Assembly (NCBI GenBank): GCA_964445085.1 | Contig: CAYUJV010000144.1 | Location: 1-6,222 of the forward strand | DNA length: 6,222 bases | Origin: Thiobacter sp964445085 | GTDB taxonomy: Bacteria > Pseudomonadota > Gammaproteobacteria > Burkholderiales > Thiobacteraceae | Reading direction: 5' to 3' | Part shown: positions 6,100 through 6,222 of the stretch, in pieces | Position numbering within the stretch: position 1 is the stretch's first letter | Layout: each line of letters begins with the position of its first letter | Program-made: the position numbers and the translations under genes | Notes under the pieces: model-generated | The model's input: the letters and a program-made list of their open reading frames with translations, nothing else | What the model was told of the DNA's origin: nothing | Database searches by the model: none

Positions 6100-6222
6100 A
6101 TGTTCGGCACCGCGACGCGCCCGGCGCCGGCCCGCCTGACCGCCCTGTTCCTGTTGCTGCTGGCCGCGCAAATCGGCTGGCGCGCCCTGCAGCCGGCGCC
6201 GGTCGCCCGTGCCGAATCCCTC
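6100..6222 (+). CDS. Unrecognised membrane or secreted protein, N-terminal fragment
   Basis: The first 41 codons of an open frame run off the right edge. It starts with ATG 7 bp after the permease stop codon, in a different frame. The translation MFGTATRPAPARLTALFLLL continues through LAAQIGWRALQPAPVARAESL. A short positively charged start, a hydrophobic run of about 15 residues (12-27) and a following Ala/Pro-rich segment indicate a signal peptide or a single membrane anchor, with the rest in the periplasm. I do not recognise the family. Tight spacing to the permease suggests a shared transcript and perhaps an accessory role in the transporter, but this is only context. No Shine-Dalgarno sequence is obvious; coupling to the permease stop is likely. 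Confidence 0.65.
   Translation, partial: MFGTATRPAPARLTALFLLLLAAQIGWRALQPAPVARAESL

Noticed and set aside
6121..6202. Two copies of the palindrome CCGGCGCCGG, 72 bp apart (6121-6130 and 6193-6202), as a paired binding site
   Set aside because: Both fall in coding sequence for Pro-Ala-Pro stretches in very GC-rich DNA, where such palindromes are expected by composition.

Overview
The window is a GC-rich, densely coding stretch of a bacterial chromosome. The order nif3 - petA - petB (bc1 complex) beside a divergent S1C (DegS/DegQ-like) protease, the prepilin type and the histidine kinase type all suggest a betaproteobacterium, perhaps Rhodocyclales or Nitrosomonadales. The lineage is an inference from protein character and gene order; no rRNA or other marker is present. 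I see no tRNA, rRNA, IS element, CRISPR array or phage gene.

Layout. Minus strand, 1-1571: a NIF3/YbgI-type metal protein gene (1571-825), a gap of about 105 bp with a candidate promoter, the Rieske iron-sulfur subunit gene petA (719-129), and the first 41 codons of cytochrome b, petB (125 to the left edge). Plus strand, 1592-3507: a membrane-anchored S1C serine protease with one PDZ domain, then a prepilin-type protein whose start is at, or 14 bp beyond, the protease stop codon. Minus strand, 5238-3514: a large membrane-bound sensor histidine kinase, convergent with the pilin gene and only 6 bp from it. Plus strand, 5334-6222: an ABC-2 type permease and the beginning of an unrecognised membrane or secreted protein in the same operon.

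How the genes may work together. petA and petB encode part of the cytochrome bc1 complex (quinol to cytochrome c electron transfer with proton translocation); petC is expected beyond the left edge. The protease probably does envelope quality control or site-1 type regulated proteolysis. Its close coupling to a pseudopilin gene suggests co-expression. The histidine kinase has no response regulator in this window. The permease has no ATPase in this window, so its partner would lie to the right or elsewhere.

Most of the window is ordinary core or near-core sequence. The points most worth a second look are the tightly packed divergent starts of nif3 and the protease, the protease-pilin junction, the solitary 7TM-like kinase, and a Cys in place of a usually conserved Gly in the Rieske protein. 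I found no convincing evidence of an undescribed system.
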